This document shows positions 44,301-50,272 of a stretch of DNA of 64,000 nt, piece by piece. This stretch comes from Luidia sarsii (Eukaryota > Echinodermata > Asteroidea > Paxillosida > Luidiidae), in NCBI GenBank assembly GCA_949987565.1, contig OX465107.1:7565772-7629771 (forward strand), written 5' to 3'. The position numbers and the translations under genes were made by a program. The notes under the pieces are model-generated. The model was not told the origin of the DNA. It saw nothing but the letters and a program-made list of their open reading frames with translations, and searched no databases. Within the stretch, counting starts at the first letter, position 1; the number at the start of each line of letters is the position of its first letter.

Positions 44301-45871
44301 CAGCTGCCAAAACTCCCACCTCACTACCCAGGTACGGAGACACTCCACCACCATCTGCTCCATTTGAATGTGCATGTTATCTGTTCAAACATATTCAGTC
44401 CTTAAAGGTGAAGTCAATTGGTTGCAAAATCAAACTGTTGTGACCAAAATGCAAATTTACAGTTTCAATCCGATCCTGGCAGAATCCTTTCTTAGGCCCT
44501 GCAAGGATTTGTAAATTTTTGACAAATAAAGATCTGCTTCATACATCTTTATGGGAAATGGCAGTTTATCGTTACATGCCTGTGACTTGCTCCCCCCACC
44601 TTAGCAAAGATAGTTGACTGTTTGGGAAGGCTGTCACTCAGTGGCTAGAGAGTTGTTAGTGTGCTGGTTCTTCATGCCAGAGATTTTGGGGTTTTGGTCC
44701 GGTAAATTTGTCTGCATTTGAAATGTTTTCATTGACTCCTTTCTTTTATAATGTTGAGTTATTCTTTTGTTCTCTGGACGCAGCAAACAAACGCAGGTTC
44801 CTGTGGCCACACAGACAGACCTTGAGATATCTTCCAGTCCCGAGGCCAAGCCGGTCCCCGCCACTGCCCAGCACCTGGCCAAGGTCAGCCAGACGGCCAG
44901 CACGGCGGTCAACACCACGGTCACGGCCGCCACCCCGACCGCTGCCTCCATCGTTGCCAGGACGGCGGTGCCCACGGCAACGGGCAGCACCCAGACGGTC
45001 AACACGGGGAGCCTGGCAGCCGACAGCCAAACGTCAAATTCATGCAGTGCCTCTAGTCCAGTCAGTACAACCGCGCCAGTTAACGTGAGTATGAGGCACC
45101 CTCGCATGCACCATGGAATATTAGGCCATGGCTCTCAGCAATGATAAAAAAAACACATTACTGATTCCATTGAATCATAGTCTGATTAGCAGACTGTGCC
45201 TGCGATAATGCACTAGATCATAGCATCTTATTATATTTTGTGTGTTTACTGATAAAGCATAAAAGTGTAGTATTCATTGGATTCCGTGGTGGCTTGTTCA
45301 TCATGGTTGATAAAATCTGAGACTCTTTGTGTTGAAGTCCCTCTGATTGAGTGGGTTTTATTTAGCCCTCGATTCTTTTTATGGTTACCAACAGGAATCC
45401 TCCGTGCCACGTCTGAGCTACGCAGCAGTAATAGCGAGGAGAGCAGCCAAAGAGAGCTCTGCAGGGTCCGTCTCCGCAGCAGCAGCACCCACGGCGGCAG
45501 CCTCTTCATCCACGCCCGCGACCAGCACGCCGCACGCCACCAACTCCTCCGAGTCCTCCAACAACACCACCACCACCGCCGCCGCCGTCGTCGCTGCCAG
45601 CACCACCAGCCAACCCAGACAAACGCAGCCGTCTGTGTCTGTGACCACCCCCGTGCCAGCGCCCTCCCAAATGCAGCAGCAGCAGGTGCACCACCCGCCG
45701 CACTCGCACCCGCACCCGCACCCGCAGCCTCAACTGACCAAGCCCTTTGTCCGGCCACGCTACGGGTTCAGGGGCAGCGACCGGGAGCCGGGTTATGACT
45801 CGAGGTATCGCAGAGACTACTATACAGGTCGGAGGTCACCGCCCCAGTCACGCCAGATGACCACCAAGTAG
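2216..45871 (+). CDS. larp4: La-related protein 4 (whole coding span, 14 coding exons, 983 aa)
   Basis: Cytoplasmic RNA-binding protein. Vertebrate LARP4/4B bind poly(A) and poly(A)-binding protein, protect mRNA 3' ends and promote translation. Joining 2216-2368, 24541-24712, 26522-26665, 27134-27218, 34892-35028, 35541-35644, 36581-36745, 37640-37942, 38737-38855, 40044-40400, 43421-43715, 44192-44331, 44784-45084 and 45395-45871 gives 2952 nt with no stop before TAG; every junction is GT-AG and every phase matches. Domains: PAM2 (59-69, [11 protein letters not shown]), La motif (about 160-235), RRM (about 249-322, with [18 protein letters not shown]), polyQ (368-397), Arg-rich region (470-614), FPPLPG (637-642), MADIVKGV just after it, and [14 protein letters not shown] (832-845). 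These match human LARP4 in order; the human protein is about 724 residues, so this one is longer, mainly in low-complexity parts. Vertebrate LARP4 and LARP4B are paralogues, so this is probably the single pre-duplication gene. Confidence 0.96.
4329..4696. mobile_element. Foldback MITE with TTAA at both ends and ~120-bp inverted repeats
   Basis: TTAAAGGTGAATGAAACCC at the left is mirrored by GGGTTTCATTCCCCTTTAA at the right. The arms (about 4329-4445 and 4573-4696) match almost base for base, including GTGCTACTCACCTACGA. The TTAA ends suggest piggyBac-type mobilisation. Two mirror-image ORFs are by-products of the fold. Confidence 0.88.
4693..5087. mobile_element. TTAA-bounded element with CTCAATCCTCTGAAATCC units
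   Basis: It starts TTAACCCT and ends AGGGTTAA and contains about six imperfect copies of CAGCCTCAATCCTCTGAAAT. Its left TTAA is the same four bases as the right TTAA of the preceding foldback element. Confidence 0.6.
5157..5515. mobile_element. hAT-like MITE with ACCGGTT ends, truncated copy
   Basis: It begins TAAGGCTGGGTCGGTTCGG, followed by ACCGGTTCCCGACCG and AAAACCGGTGTACC. It is nearly identical to the first ~370 bp of the copy at 6482 and loses similarity after about 5515, so the right part is missing. Confidence 0.8.
6042..6097. repeat. (CAGTA)n pentanucleotide repeat
   Basis: About eleven units of AGTAC/CAGTA with one variant (GTGCAGT). Confidence 0.95.
6482..7801. mobile_element. 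hAT-like MITE with ACCGGTT ends, longer copy
   Basis: The left end TAAGGCTGGGTCGGTTCGG and CCGGTTTTCCAAAACCGGTG are echoed at the right by ACACCGGTTCCCGACCGG, twice in tandem (7732-7775). About 1.3 kb, AT-rich flanks with a GC-rich middle; no transposase frame is seen. The right boundary is approximate. Confidence 0.75.
8476..9385. repeat. Cluster of GGATCTGATCC-type repeats
   Basis: Copies of GGATCTGATCC, TGATCCACCTCGCGGGATCC and GATCCAGTGTAAATGCAGC occur near 8500-8645, 9268-9310 and 9345-9380 on both sides of TGTACATG sequence, suggesting the ends of one or more degraded inverted-repeat elements. Confidence 0.5.
9425..9560. repeat. TATCGATA-array fragment
   Basis: About 135 bp of repeated GATATATCGATAT motifs like the termini of the elements at 14855 and 17204. 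No matching second end is seen, so it is probably a solitary end. Confidence 0.6.
10610..11590. mobile_element. Diverged relative of the ACCGGTT element
   Basis: Blocks such as AACATCGAAAAGCAAGTTAAA, GCAAAAGATGAGGCACTG and CTCTGTTGATTGGACGG align in order with the body of the 6482-7801 element, but no ACCGGT termini are visible. Confidence 0.5.
13114..14351. mobile_element. hAT-like MITE with TGTCGACA ends
   Basis: TAAGGCTGTTGTCG at the left is mirrored by CGACAACAGCCTTA at the right. Both ends continue into arrays of TTGTCGACATGTCGCGA and TGTCGCGACAATGTCGACA. No transposase frame. Part of its body (13866-14170) resembles the body of the TATCGATA element at 17204-18720. Confidence 0.87.
14855..15664. 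mobile_element. hAT-like MITE with TATCGATA ends, copy A
   Basis: It begins TAAGGTTGTTCGATA and ends ATCAAACAACCTTA, with ATATATCG/CGATATCG arrays inside both ends. It matches copy B (17204-18720) in opposite orientation and lacks about 700 bp present there. Confidence 0.87.
15853..16548. mobile_element. piggyBac-like MITE, copy 1 (696 bp)
   Basis: TTAACCACTTCGCGCCGGG at the left is mirrored by the right end GGCGCGAAGTGGTTAA. TTAA at both ends is the piggyBac target duplication. A palindrome GACCTCCGAATCCGGAGGTC follows the left repeat. It shares its whole length, inverted, with 25700-26402. No transposase. Confidence 0.9.
16549..16745. mobile_element. Partial end of a TATCGATA element
   Basis: It repeats the right 180 bp of copy A (AAGATCTCTCTGATGGCCAC through ATCGAACAACCTTA) directly after the piggyBac-like element. 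No left end is found, so it is a truncated copy. Confidence 0.75.
17204..18720. mobile_element. hAT-like MITE with TATCGATA ends, copy B (1.5 kb)
   Basis: TAAGGTTGTTCGATA at the left and TATCGAACAACCTTA at the right. Reverse-oriented relative to copy A and longer by the segment 17590-18290, which contains GGTCGCGTCGCGATCTATTC, also found in the TGTCGACA element. Confidence 0.87.
21255..21650. mobile_element. Diverged TATCGATA element fragment
   Basis: TAGGGTTGATATTTATCGAT, then CCAACCCCATTATCACCTGT and GCAAGCTCACTTCCG match the left third of copy B (17204-17590) with many differences. The remainder is missing. Confidence 0.7.
23479..23858. mobile_element. hAT-like MITE with AATCGCGATT array, copy 1
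   Basis: The right end reads AATCGCGATCCAAATAATCG and GTAGTGGGAACAGCCCTA. GAATCGCGATTCAAATCCCA and GAATCACGATTCAAATCGCG lie inside it. The left end (GGCGAATCCAGCATTCGACT) is poorly matched, so the boundary is uncertain. Confidence 0.65.
24541..24712 (+). CDS. larp4: larp4 exon 3 (PAM2 motif; residues 52-109)
   Basis: Acceptor TTTCACAG at 24540, donor CAAG|GTGGGT at 24713; enters in phase 0 and leaves in phase 1. It encodes [20 protein letters not shown] followed by a Ser/Asp-rich linker with [17 protein letters not shown] is the poly(A)-binding-protein MLLE-domain ligand (PAM2). The key aromatic residue is Phe, whereas vertebrate LARP4 has Trp (PAM2w). Confidence 0.93.
24713..26521 (+). other. 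larp4 intron 3
   Basis: Holds the second piggyBac-like MITE and ordinary intron sequence. No other feature is seen; a pyrimidine tract with about 16 C precedes the acceptor. Confidence 0.8.
25700..26402. mobile_element. piggyBac-like MITE, copy 2 (703 bp, inverted)
   Basis: TTAACCACTTCGCGCCTGGG at the left; CCCGGCGCGAAGTGGTTAA at the right, TTAA at each edge. It aligns in reverse complement with copy 1 through its whole length. Confidence 0.9.
26522..26665 (+). CDS. larp4: larp4 exon 4 (linker; residues 109-157)
   Basis: The acceptor follows a run of about 16 C residues ending TTCAG; the donor is ACAT|GTGAGA. Phase 1 in and out. It encodes a Tyr/Pro/Ser-rich linker ([22 protein letters not shown]) between PAM2 and the La motif, a segment that is poorly conserved in the family. 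Confidence 0.9.
26666..27133 (+). other. larp4 intron 4
   Basis: A 468-bp intron with GTGAGA donor and TTTCACAG acceptor. No other feature is seen. Confidence 0.85.
27134..27218 (+). CDS. larp4: larp4 exon 5 (La motif, first part)
   Basis: Acceptor TTTCACAG, donor TCAAG|GTACAT. It encodes [20 protein letters not shown] followed by QLEYYFS, the start of the winged-helix La motif, including the QLEYYFSR helix conserved across La-related proteins. Enters in phase 1, leaves in phase 2. Confidence 0.96.
27725..28130 (+). pseudogene. Decayed non-LTR retrotransposon (reverse transcriptase C-terminal fragment)
   Basis: Across frameshifts the + strand reads [20 protein letters not shown] with PVLLRS, then [20 protein letters not shown], then a worn RSFSAASAP and [12 protein letters not shown]. 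These are the VQNAAARLV, LHWLP-type, Y-L-L and RSFSVAAPRLWNSLP / FKK.LK.HLF landmarks at the C-terminus of jockey/CR1-type elements. Stops and frame changes show it is dead. Confidence 0.7.
29228..29768. repeat. C-rich, G-poor strand-asymmetric tract
   Basis: About 540 bp in which the + strand is mostly C, A and T with very little G, in units like CACCCC, CCACCC and CATCC. Long Pro/Ser/His-rich frames arise from this composition and are not evidence of a gene. Confidence 0.6.
34892..35028 (+). CDS. larp4: larp4 exon 6 (La motif, second part)
   Basis: Acceptor TGTTTGCAG, donor CGAG|GTGAGT. It encodes [20 protein letters not shown] and [22 protein letters not shown] and the QMD core are typical of the LARP4 branch, which has Gln-Met in place of an aromatic pair of genuine La. 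Confidence 0.97.
35029..36580 (+). other. larp4 introns 6 and 7 (around exon 7)
   Basis: Introns 35029-35540 and 35645-36580. The second has a C-rich pyrimidine tract near 35755-35800. No other feature is seen. Confidence 0.8.
35541..35644 (+). CDS. larp4: larp4 exon 7 (linker and RRM beta-1)
   Basis: Acceptor CTTTGGCAG, donor GAG|GTACGT; phase 1 to phase 0. It encodes [20 protein letters not shown] then [14 protein letters not shown], matching the LARP4-family VDEKGE..RP.HKRC.VILRE block at the La-motif/RRM boundary. Confidence 0.97.
36581..36745 (+). CDS. larp4: larp4 exon 8 (RRM core)
   Basis: Acceptor GACGGCCAG, donor ATG|GTAAGC; phase 0 both sides, 55 codons. It holds [20 protein letters not shown] and [20 protein letters not shown], almost identical to the human LARP4 RRM, ending in FQGKPIM. 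Confidence 0.98.
36746..37639 (+). other. larp4 intron 8
   Basis: Half of this intron is the AATCGCGATT element at 36986-37426. The rest is ordinary intron sequence. Confidence 0.8.
36986..37426. mobile_element. hAT-like MITE with AATCGCGATT array, copy 2
   Basis: The left end AAGGGCCGTTTCCAATACAC and the right end GTAGTGGGAACAGCCCTA are imperfect inverted repeats. Both continue into AATCGCGATTCAAA and AATAATCG/CGATTATT motifs. About 440 bp, no ORF of note. Confidence 0.75.
37640..37942 (+). CDS. larp4: larp4 exon 9 (end of RRM, polyQ)
   Basis: Acceptor ACCAAACAG, donor CCAATG|GTAAGA; 101 codons in phase 0. [14 protein letters not shown] completes the RRM and is followed by a glutamine-rich stretch (runs of 10, 7 and 4 Q broken by Pro and Ser), then [16 protein letters not shown], which matches the Ser-Trp/Pro-Tyr-Phe-Glu segment of human LARP4. 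The CAG runs may vary in length between individuals. Confidence 0.95.
37779..37868. repeat. CAG-rich repeat coding the larp4 polyQ
   Basis: CAA/CAG codon runs inside exon 9, interrupted by CCG, CCA and AGT codons; a likely site of length variation. Confidence 0.9.
37943..38736 (+). other. larp4 intron 9
   Basis: Contains the tRNA-derived repeat at 38070-38206; the rest is plain intron. Confidence 0.8.
38070..38206 (+). repeat. tRNA-derived SINE-like repeat
   Basis: It ends GCCAGAGGTCTCGGGTTCAA and then GTCCCGGTCCAGTC, containing a good Pol III B box (GGTTCAAGTCC at 38182-38192), preceded by a worn tRNA-like part. Related copies lie at 44580, 50210 and 57431. Confidence 0.65.
38737..38855 (+). 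CDS. larp4: larp4 exon 10 (Gln/Pro linker)
   Basis: Acceptor TGTTTGCAG, donor ACGAG|GTGAGC; phase 0 to 2. It encodes [20 protein letters not shown] then [19 protein letters not shown]. Low-complexity region downstream of the RRM. Confidence 0.88.
38856..40043 (+). other. larp4 intron 10
   Basis: Ordinary intron; a possible B box (GGGTTTGAATTGCACCC near 39845) may be another worn tRNA-derived fragment. No other feature is seen. Confidence 0.75.
40044..40400 (+). CDS. larp4: larp4 exon 11 (Arg/Ser/Asp-rich region)
   Basis: Acceptor CCGCACAG, donor AGAGG|GTGAGT; phase 2 both sides. It encodes [20 protein letters not shown], then an Arg/Asp/Gly-rich stretch ([12 protein letters not shown]). It is probably disordered and parallels the glycine/arginine region of human LARP4. 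Confidence 0.9.
40401..43420 (+). other. larp4 intron 11
   Basis: A 3.0-kb intron, three quarters of it the inverted-repeat element at 40999-43260. The rest carries no other feature. Confidence 0.85.
40999..43260. mobile_element. DNA transposon remnant with perfect CTACCGTAAATTCCCGCGTA-type ends (2.26 kb)
   Basis: TACCGTAAATTCCCGCGTA at the left is mirrored exactly by TACGCGGGAATTTACGGTA at the right, then AAGGCGCACCC motifs repeat inside both ends (41018-41050 and 43178-43245). With one flanking base each side the ends form a 20-bp perfect inverted repeat, consistent with a TA target. No transposase frame was found. Confidence 0.85.
43421..43715 (+). CDS. larp4: larp4 exon 12 (basic block and FPPLPG motif)
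   Basis: Acceptor TTCTTTCACAG, donor AAG|GTGAGA; phase 2 to 0. [11 protein letters not shown] (588-598) corresponds to the human RGRRRREDD block; [11 protein letters not shown] and [15 protein letters not shown] correspond to FDLLASNFPPLPG and MSDVVKGV. These are the best conserved C-terminal landmarks of the family. Confidence 0.96.
44192..44331 (+). CDS. larp4: larp4 exon 13
   Basis: Acceptor CTCTATTCCAG, donor CCCAG|GTACGG; phase 0 to 2. It encodes [20 protein letters not shown] and a Thr/Ala/Ser-rich remainder. No domain is seen; it is placed by frame continuity and splice sites. Confidence 0.85.
44580..44705 (+). repeat. tRNA-derived SINE-like repeat, second copy
   Basis: It shares the order CTTGC-CCCCC-GGCAAAG-like block, TAGTTGACTRTTTGG, and CATGCCAGAGATTTTGGGGT with the copy at 38070. 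The B box is decayed. Confidence 0.55.
44784..45084 (+). CDS. larp4: larp4 exon 14 (Thr/Ala/Ser-rich)
   Basis: Acceptor CTGGACGCAG, donor GTTAAC|GTGAGT; phase 2 to 0. It encodes [20 protein letters not shown] followed by long Ala/Thr/Val-rich low-complexity sequence, presumably disordered. Confidence 0.87.
45395..45871 (+). CDS. larp4: larp4 last coding exon (C-terminus and stop)
   Basis: Acceptor GTTACCAACAG; the frame ends at TAG 45869-45871. It starts [20 protein letters not shown], matching the human RKLSYAEVCQKPPKEPSS segment. Poly-Ala, poly-Thr and His-Pro repeats follow, then [20 protein letters not shown] and a basic end. Human LARP4 also ends in a basic tail containing SGFRG. Confidence 0.95.
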   Translation, partial: ESSVPRLSYAAVIARRAAKESSAGSVSAAAAPTAAASSSTPATSTPHATNSSESSNNTTTTAAAVVAASTTSQPRQTQPSVSVTTPVPAPSQMQQQQVHHPPHSHPHPHPQPQLTKPFVRPRYGFRGSDREPGYDSRYRRDYYTGRRSPPQSRQMTTK

Positions 45872-45918
45872 AGGGGAGCGGGATCATCAGCTCGTAGGGG
45901 AGAAAGGTTGGCCGACTG

Positions 45919-45952
45919 CAAGTGACATATACACAGGTGTATATGTCACTTG
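45919..45952 (+). promoter_or_regulatory. Perfect 16-bp hairpin just after the larp4 stop
   Basis: CAAGTGACATATACAC at 45919-45934 is the exact reverse complement of 45937-45952, separated by AG. It begins 47 nt after the stop codon, so the mRNA could fold a 15-bp stem with a 4-nt loop there. No mobile-element signature surrounds it. Confidence 0.7.
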
Positions 45953-48900
45953 AGCGCCAGCGCCGGGGTGGGAGGGAGGGGAGAAGACAGGTGCACGTGG
46001 GCGGTCCTCCATCCTTGTGCACTGCCAGAATGGAGGCAATCGTATGTGCTGGCTTCTTGAGTCTGTCTTGAATCTTCCCGCCATTTCCTGTCTTCAAGCA
46101 GTGCAAAGCCAAAGTGTGCACGAGCTGCATGGACCACCCTGTGTGCTTGCTAGCACAGTTGGCACCGGCTGGCAGGCCCTGAGTTCCCTTGTCCGGGGAA
46201 GCGGCTATCGCCAGGGTTGGGGTGTGTGTGTTTGTGTGTGTGGGGAGGGCTGGCTGTGGCGGACACCTACCAAGTAGGCTGTTGTTTGACGGCGGGGCTG
46301 CCTTTGCCGTTGCCAGGATCCGACAGATTTTGGACGGGGTGATTCCTCGGTGGTATGAAGTTGAAAAAGTGTTGACAGCAACAGGGCCGGTATGAGCAAG
46401 AGCGACGGGACGCCCTCAGTGCATTACCAAGCTGCTTAGCCTGTGCTGCAGTAGGCAGTTGCGATCAGTGGATGGCGGTCCCTAGTCTGTGCTGTGTCCC
46501 TGCTGGAAGAGCTACAGGATTCAGGAGTCTTGCAAGCCAAGGGAAGGGGGGATGTGGTGGACGGCAGATTAGGTTTGTCCAAGCCTAGGATGGCCTGAAG
46601 GGCTCCCCCCACCCATCCACTCCTATTTTCTCATGGTGGGAAAACCTTGCGAATGAAGACTTGATGCTTGCTTGTAAAAGCACGAAATAATTTCTCAGAG
46701 AATCTAAATTTGATCAAAGTGGTTCTTGAGAAGAACCGACGTTTAGTTTCTAATTAATTTGCTTATTGAGGGGTGGTTTTTTTTTGGGGGGGGAGGGGTG
46801 GGGGGTTGGTATATAGATGGGGTGTTAGGAATTCAGACACTGGCGTTGGTCAAAGAAGCGTTAAAAAGACCAGGAACTTGTTGGGGGGGGGGGGGGAAAG
46901 ATGTTTGATTTGATCCGGATTGCCTCCTTTGCATTAGGCCATAGTTGTGACACGTACCCCTGTGGCCAACCCAATGAACATCGCATCTTCTGACCGTTTC
47001 TGAGCATTGTACGCCCTTGTGATTATTCGGTGCACGTACGTATGAATTGATAACTCGTGAAGGCGTATGGCGTTGCTTTCATGTGGAGTTATCCGGGATA
47101 GTCCATCTTGGGATCAACACTCGCTATGCTCAATCTGTCGCAGTTGTTCCTGCGGTGTTTTTTGGGTTTCCAAACAGCATCAACCGTCAGAAGATGTTCC
47201 TTTCTCTTTTGGCCAAACAGAAATGAAATGGACTAATATATTCTTTAAGGGTGGTTGGTTCTTTTTGTTTTATGTTTTTTTTCGTTGATATTTAGCCGTT
47301 TTATTGTTGCCTTCCTCAATTTCAATTTTCAAGTCAATATTATCTGTATATAATTGTTGCTAAAACCTTATATTTCCCCCTAAATGAATATAATATAACA
47401 TCCAAACTCTAGCAAGTGTTAATGTTCTTTGATTTGAAACGTAAAGAAAAAAAATCACTTGACATGGGGCTGAAGAAGCGTCATAGTAGATACATAACCG
47501 TTGATATAAAAGGTGGACTAAATGGAAAAATAGCCAAAAAAAAAAAAAATTTATTGAACTGTATGAAACAAAAGATATCTTGAAATTGATTAATGAAAAA
47601 CAATTGTTTTTAATCTTTTATTTGAAATTTGGAATGATATCTAATGAGCATAATTTGCCCTAATGTGATGCAGTGGCATCTAAAGAAATGTAGACGATGA
47701 CCAGAAGGTTGACAATGGGGATCTGGTAAAGAGCGGTCAGGGAGTGGCAACTTTATCCAGAGAGGATATCAATCTTCTACTTGAATCAGGAGATGTATTT
47801 GTTTTTCTTATTCTCTTAAGCACGGCTTCAGGCCCAACCGTCCATACTCCGAGCGAGTTGTCTTGTCCTAACTCAGGTCGATGAAAAAAAAAAAAACCAC
47901 CCAACAACCCCTTGTCATACCAATCCGCCCCCCCCTCTCCCCCCCTTCTAGGTTCGTAGGTTGAGGAGCATTCCTGGCTACATGTATGGCTGGGAGCCAG
48001 TTGTAAAAACTGAATAGGAAATCACGTTGGGGAGAATGGCTCTTTGTGATCAGGACCTTGAAAGGTGGCTGGTTTGATATCCGCAAGAAGATGACTTTGG
48101 TTTGTGATAGCGAATACGTGTGCCTAGTGGTGCTTTGTGGGGTTCTTTTGTTGGGCACAAAGAGAGAAGAAGAATGGTTGACCCCCTTGGCACGTGACCC
48201 TGCCAAGGTTGTCCAAACAAGGGAAGTAGTTTCATGGAAGTACCTGACAGTGTCATTCGATCGAGTTTGGATCGATTGGTTGAGCTGGGGTCAGTGTTTC
48301 GTAGCATCGATGGTGCAGTTTAGGATTGGCCCAAGTGATTGATTCAGTTGTCAGTCTGGGTAGTGAAGCTGTTGGCTGGATACAGTTGGACTGTCGGGTT
48401 AGAGTGGTCAGTTCTTGCTGTGGTCTCCTCTCGTCTACCCGTGGTGTCATGACCATGTCTAATGGATGTGGTTCATCCTGTGGGTTGGTCATTGGCCTCC
48501 TGAGGTTTTTTCCCCCTGATATCGAAGAGTTTGAACCGACTCGGTGGTCTCTGACTTTGATCGGATGATGACTGCTGAACCGGAGACCGTAGCTCCGTTA
48601 AGTAAGCATCTTTCCCAGGTTCCAGTAGCCCCGGAGAGTGCGTGGTTCAGATTAAGATAGAAAGTCATGGCCTTCAGTCTTGTGTTGCTGGAGCAACCAA
48701 ACTCTTGCACAAATCACCCGTGCGCTCTCTGGAAGGTTAATGAACGGACTGTCTAATAGACTGTATACATATCCATTGAGAGATGTTTTTCTTTTCTTGG
48801 GAAGCCTTATTTTTATGCTCTTCTTGTCAGGGTCTTATGGTTGATACATTTTCTGGTTTGTCGCGGACTTATGAGGTCATCTACCTTGTTCGTATTTGCG

Positions 48901-50209
48901 TGATTTTTTTTTTTTTTTTTAATGATGGGAAGAGTGTAATATCCTTTTTTTTGTAGTGCTGACTTGGTTTGGCATTGGATTTAAACCAAAAAAAATGCCT
49001 CAAAATGCTGAAAGAAGAACAAAACGACAACCCCAAATGCAAGATTAGAGGACGAAGTGAGATTCTGTCGGATGAGAATTGAGCTCTACCGCTCATAGCT
49101 GGTGTGGTGAGAGGGGGGCCTGGCAGTTTTTGTTTGGTTTGGTTTGGTTTTTGAGTTCTGAAGAAGTAGCCTGTTGTTAGCATTGGACTTTACTTAGCAG
49201 CCTTTACAGGCTATGAGTACTGTAGAGAGAGTACGGGTGTGATGTTCAATTGGTACGGGCACTGACCGGGCACTGGATAGTCGCTAGTGCACAGGATTGT
49301 AGGCTGTTGATGGTCTTAGGCAAGTGTCTGTGGGCCAGCTACCGGTGGATGACAAGTCCGTATTGCAACCCAGACCCTTAGCCTTGCCTTCAGACTTAGC
49401 CTTGACTTCAAACGAAACCAGACCTCTCCGGTTCCAAAATTGAATTGTACAGTTCTTTTATTATTTACAGATGCTTTCCTTCTACACTTAGACTGGCATG
49501 CTACAGCTGAGCCATTAGTCTAGGTAGAACCAGTATTTGGTTGGTGTTTATTTTCTTGGGAGAGGGGGATTGCCACCTTAAAATAAAACTACACACAAAA
49601 AAAATAAAATAAAAAAAAATAATGAAAATTGTTCTCCAATGACAGAAGATCCAGTGAGTATATAAAGAAAAAGATAACAAAAAGATCATATTGTTTATAT
49701 GTTTCCATATTAACGACTATTCAGAGCTACATGTATGATATATATTTTTTGAACTGTGATTTGTGATTTTTTTTGTGGATTTATCTTTTCTGTAAGTGTA
49801 ACCTTTGCCGTTCTCTGCTTTGAATTGGTATGGAATAGTCCCATGTAGTCACAGGTACTTTATTTAGTTGTAGGCAAGTGCACAGCCTTTATCAGTCAGC
49901 CAGTCTTCTAGACAGTTTTTTTAGGGGGGGGGGTGATCTTTTTTTTAATCTGATCTTTCCTTCCTTTTTCTTTTTCTTTTTAAATTTCCTTGCCAAATTC
50001 GCCACAACTCGCACCTAAGGGCTTCTGATGTCAAGCTGCACATTACCCTTTGAGCAGTGCTCTCTGACAATCTGTTCCTCCTCGGGCCTTGAAATTTCTG
50101 TTTAAGTGTCCCCTAGCTAGGGGTGCCGTCTTTGAAGAATCTATTGCAATCATTACAGTTAAACTAACTAAGAAAGTAATAAAAAAATAAAAAAAAATAA
50201 AAAGCAGAC

Positions 50210-50272
50210 CCCAAATCTGGTCCGTCATGCCAGAGGTCTTGGGTTATAGGGCCAGTCCTGTCAACAGTTTCT
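50210..50272 (+). repeat. tRNA-derived SINE-like fragment
   Basis: ATGCCAGAGGTCTTGGGTTA followed by AGGGCCAGTCCTGTC matches the 3' part of the copy at 38070. A shorter scrap follows at 50340-50385. Confidence 0.5.

Larger units (their letters stand above)
43716..45394 (+). other. larp4 introns 12, 13 and 14
   Basis: Introns 43716-44191, 44332-44783 and 45085-45394. Intron 13 holds a tRNA-derived repeat (44580-44705); the others show nothing notable. Confidence 0.8.
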
